Origin: Algoriphagus boritolerans DSM 17298 = JCM 18970
Lineage (GTDB): Bacteria; Bacteroidota; Bacteroidia; Cytophagales; Cyclobacteriaceae
Assembly (NCBI RefSeq): GCF_900108085.1
Contig: NZ_FNVR01000029.1
Span: forward strand, 1 to 54,984
Length of the DNA: 54,984 bases
Direction of reading: 5' to 3'
Both the position numbers and the translations under genes were made by a program. Under the pieces are notes generated by a model. It was not told the origin of the DNA and did no database searches. It saw only the letters and a program-made list of their open reading frames with translations. Below are positions 54,697 to 54,984 of the stretch, piece by piece (position 1 is the first letter of the stretch; each line of letters opens with the position of its first letter).

Positions 54697-54743
54697 AGCG
54701 ATTAGGTCACGGACAAGAGTGACTTAGTCGCTTTCTTTTTTTT
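54697..54743 (+). terminator. Terminator-like hairpin inside the IS end
   Basis: AGCGATTAGGTCAC and GTGACTTAGTCGCT pair at 12 of 14 positions, followed on the plus strand by a run of T (54736-54743). It would block transcription coming from pdhB into the transposase gene. Confidence 0.65.
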
Positions 54744-54828
54744 CGCCGCTTGCTTTTAAATTTTCTCTATAAAAAGCCTATACTGAGCTAATTTTGATGA
54801 TTTTCAGCGATTGTAAACTATTTTTTGA

Positions 54829-54984
54829 TTATAACTGGGCTAGTTTTAAGATTCTTTTAACATTGACGGTGAATAAAGCTATGGCGGCTTGCATTTCCAT
54901 GTTATTTATCCCGTAAGCTATTGCCCTTCCAAATCCATGTGCGTTTTTTAACTCTCCGTTTTTGGCTTCAATTTTATACCGTTC
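54829..54984 (-). CDS. IS1182-family transposase, C-terminal part
   Basis: On the minus strand, 51 codons from the window edge to the TAA at 54829-54831 read ERYKIEAKNGELKNAHGF, then AIAYGINNMEMQAAI and ALFTVNVKRILKLAQL. This matches the C-terminus of IS1182-family transposases ('RYKIEAKNxELKxxHG', 'MqxQAAxalFaVNlKRI'). N-terminal and DDE regions are outside the window. Only the end of the catalytic domain is visible, so whether the gene is intact cannot be said. Confidence 0.8.
   Translation of the reverse strand, partial: ERYKIEAKNGELKNAHGFGRAIAYGINNMEMQAAIALFTVNVKRILKLAQL

Larger units (their letters stand above)
54652..54984 (-). mobile_element. IS1182-type insertion sequence, right portion cut by window edge
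   Basis: From about 54652 the sequence reads GGAGGCCACTGAAAAAGT, a typical end of IS1182-family elements. Inside, a strong hairpin (54697-54743) is followed by the 3' end of the transposase gene. The rest, including the other end, lies beyond the window. The element is just downstream of pdhB, oriented toward it. Confidence 0.7.

Noticed and set aside
1..54984. tRNA, rRNA, riboswitch or replication origin
   Set aside because: No cloverleaf, rRNA-like stretch, conserved riboswitch core or DnaA-box cluster was noticed by eye; a covariance-model search would be needed to exclude them.

Overview
The window looks like a chromosomal segment of a Bacteroidota bacterium, most likely a Cytophagales/Cyclobacteriaceae relative (Algoriphagus-like; this placement is inference from gene style, no marker gene was compared). 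Supporting signs are an Oar/SusC-like TonB-dependent receptor, a propeller-Y_Y_Y-PAS histidine kinase, many short lipoproteins with an SxxC-type lipobox, start regions without Shine-Dalgarno sequences, and TTG-N18/19-TAnnTTTG promoters (best one upstream of sucD). No rRNA, tRNA or CRISPR array was seen.

Layout. (a) 1-16.3 kb is a decaying accessory region. An IS4-family element runs off the left edge and has removed the 5' end of a TonB-dependent receptor gene. Further right are the last 40 or so codons of a sialidase, a DUF1593/Sde182-like gene with one in-frame stop, a frameshifted HExxH-type (DUF2268-like) gene and a 3'-truncated alkaline phosphatase. Intact genes between them include a type I phosphodiesterase, a Crp/Fnr regulator, a serine hydrolase lipoprotein, an AT-rich membrane protein plus XRE regulator, a VapBC-type toxin-antitoxin pair, a FAD oxidoreductase and an alpha/beta hydrolase. 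(b) 16.4-23.8 kb holds a three-gene YceI / porin / YceI operon, an exported methyltransferase, a GH10 xylanase lipoprotein, and a small-protein/MeaB/DUF3298 operon. (c) 23.8-25.9 kb is a HemJ-SCO-cytochrome c cluster for haem and copper/respiration biology. (d) 26.1-34.6 kb holds a class IV aminotransferase, a 515-bp TIR-bounded non-autonomous element, and a compact five-gene leftward operon with two histidine kinases, an ABC transporter with a His/acidic-rich periplasmic insert, and a DUF3299-like protein. (e) 34.6-42.5 kb holds sucD, a CBS-DUF294 protein, a glucosamine-6-phosphate-deaminase/PIG-L fusion followed by a ROK kinase, a nitrilase-type hydrolase and a DUF4230 protein. (f) 42.7-54.6 kb holds two exported Gfo/Idh/MocA oxidoreductases, a UbiA prenyltransferase, proBA, two exported rhodaneses (one translationally coupled to an aldehyde dehydrogenase), an LLM-class oxidoreductase, a phosphoesterase and pdhB. 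(g) An IS1182-type element begins just after pdhB and runs off the right edge.

The most promising unexplained systems are the YceI-porin-YceI operon, the double-kinase/ABC/DUF3299 operon, and the AT-rich membrane protein with its XRE regulator. The clearest structural results are five broken genes in the first 16 kb, two IS elements bracketing the window, a MITE-like element, and several palindromic or tandem repeats in intergenic DNA.
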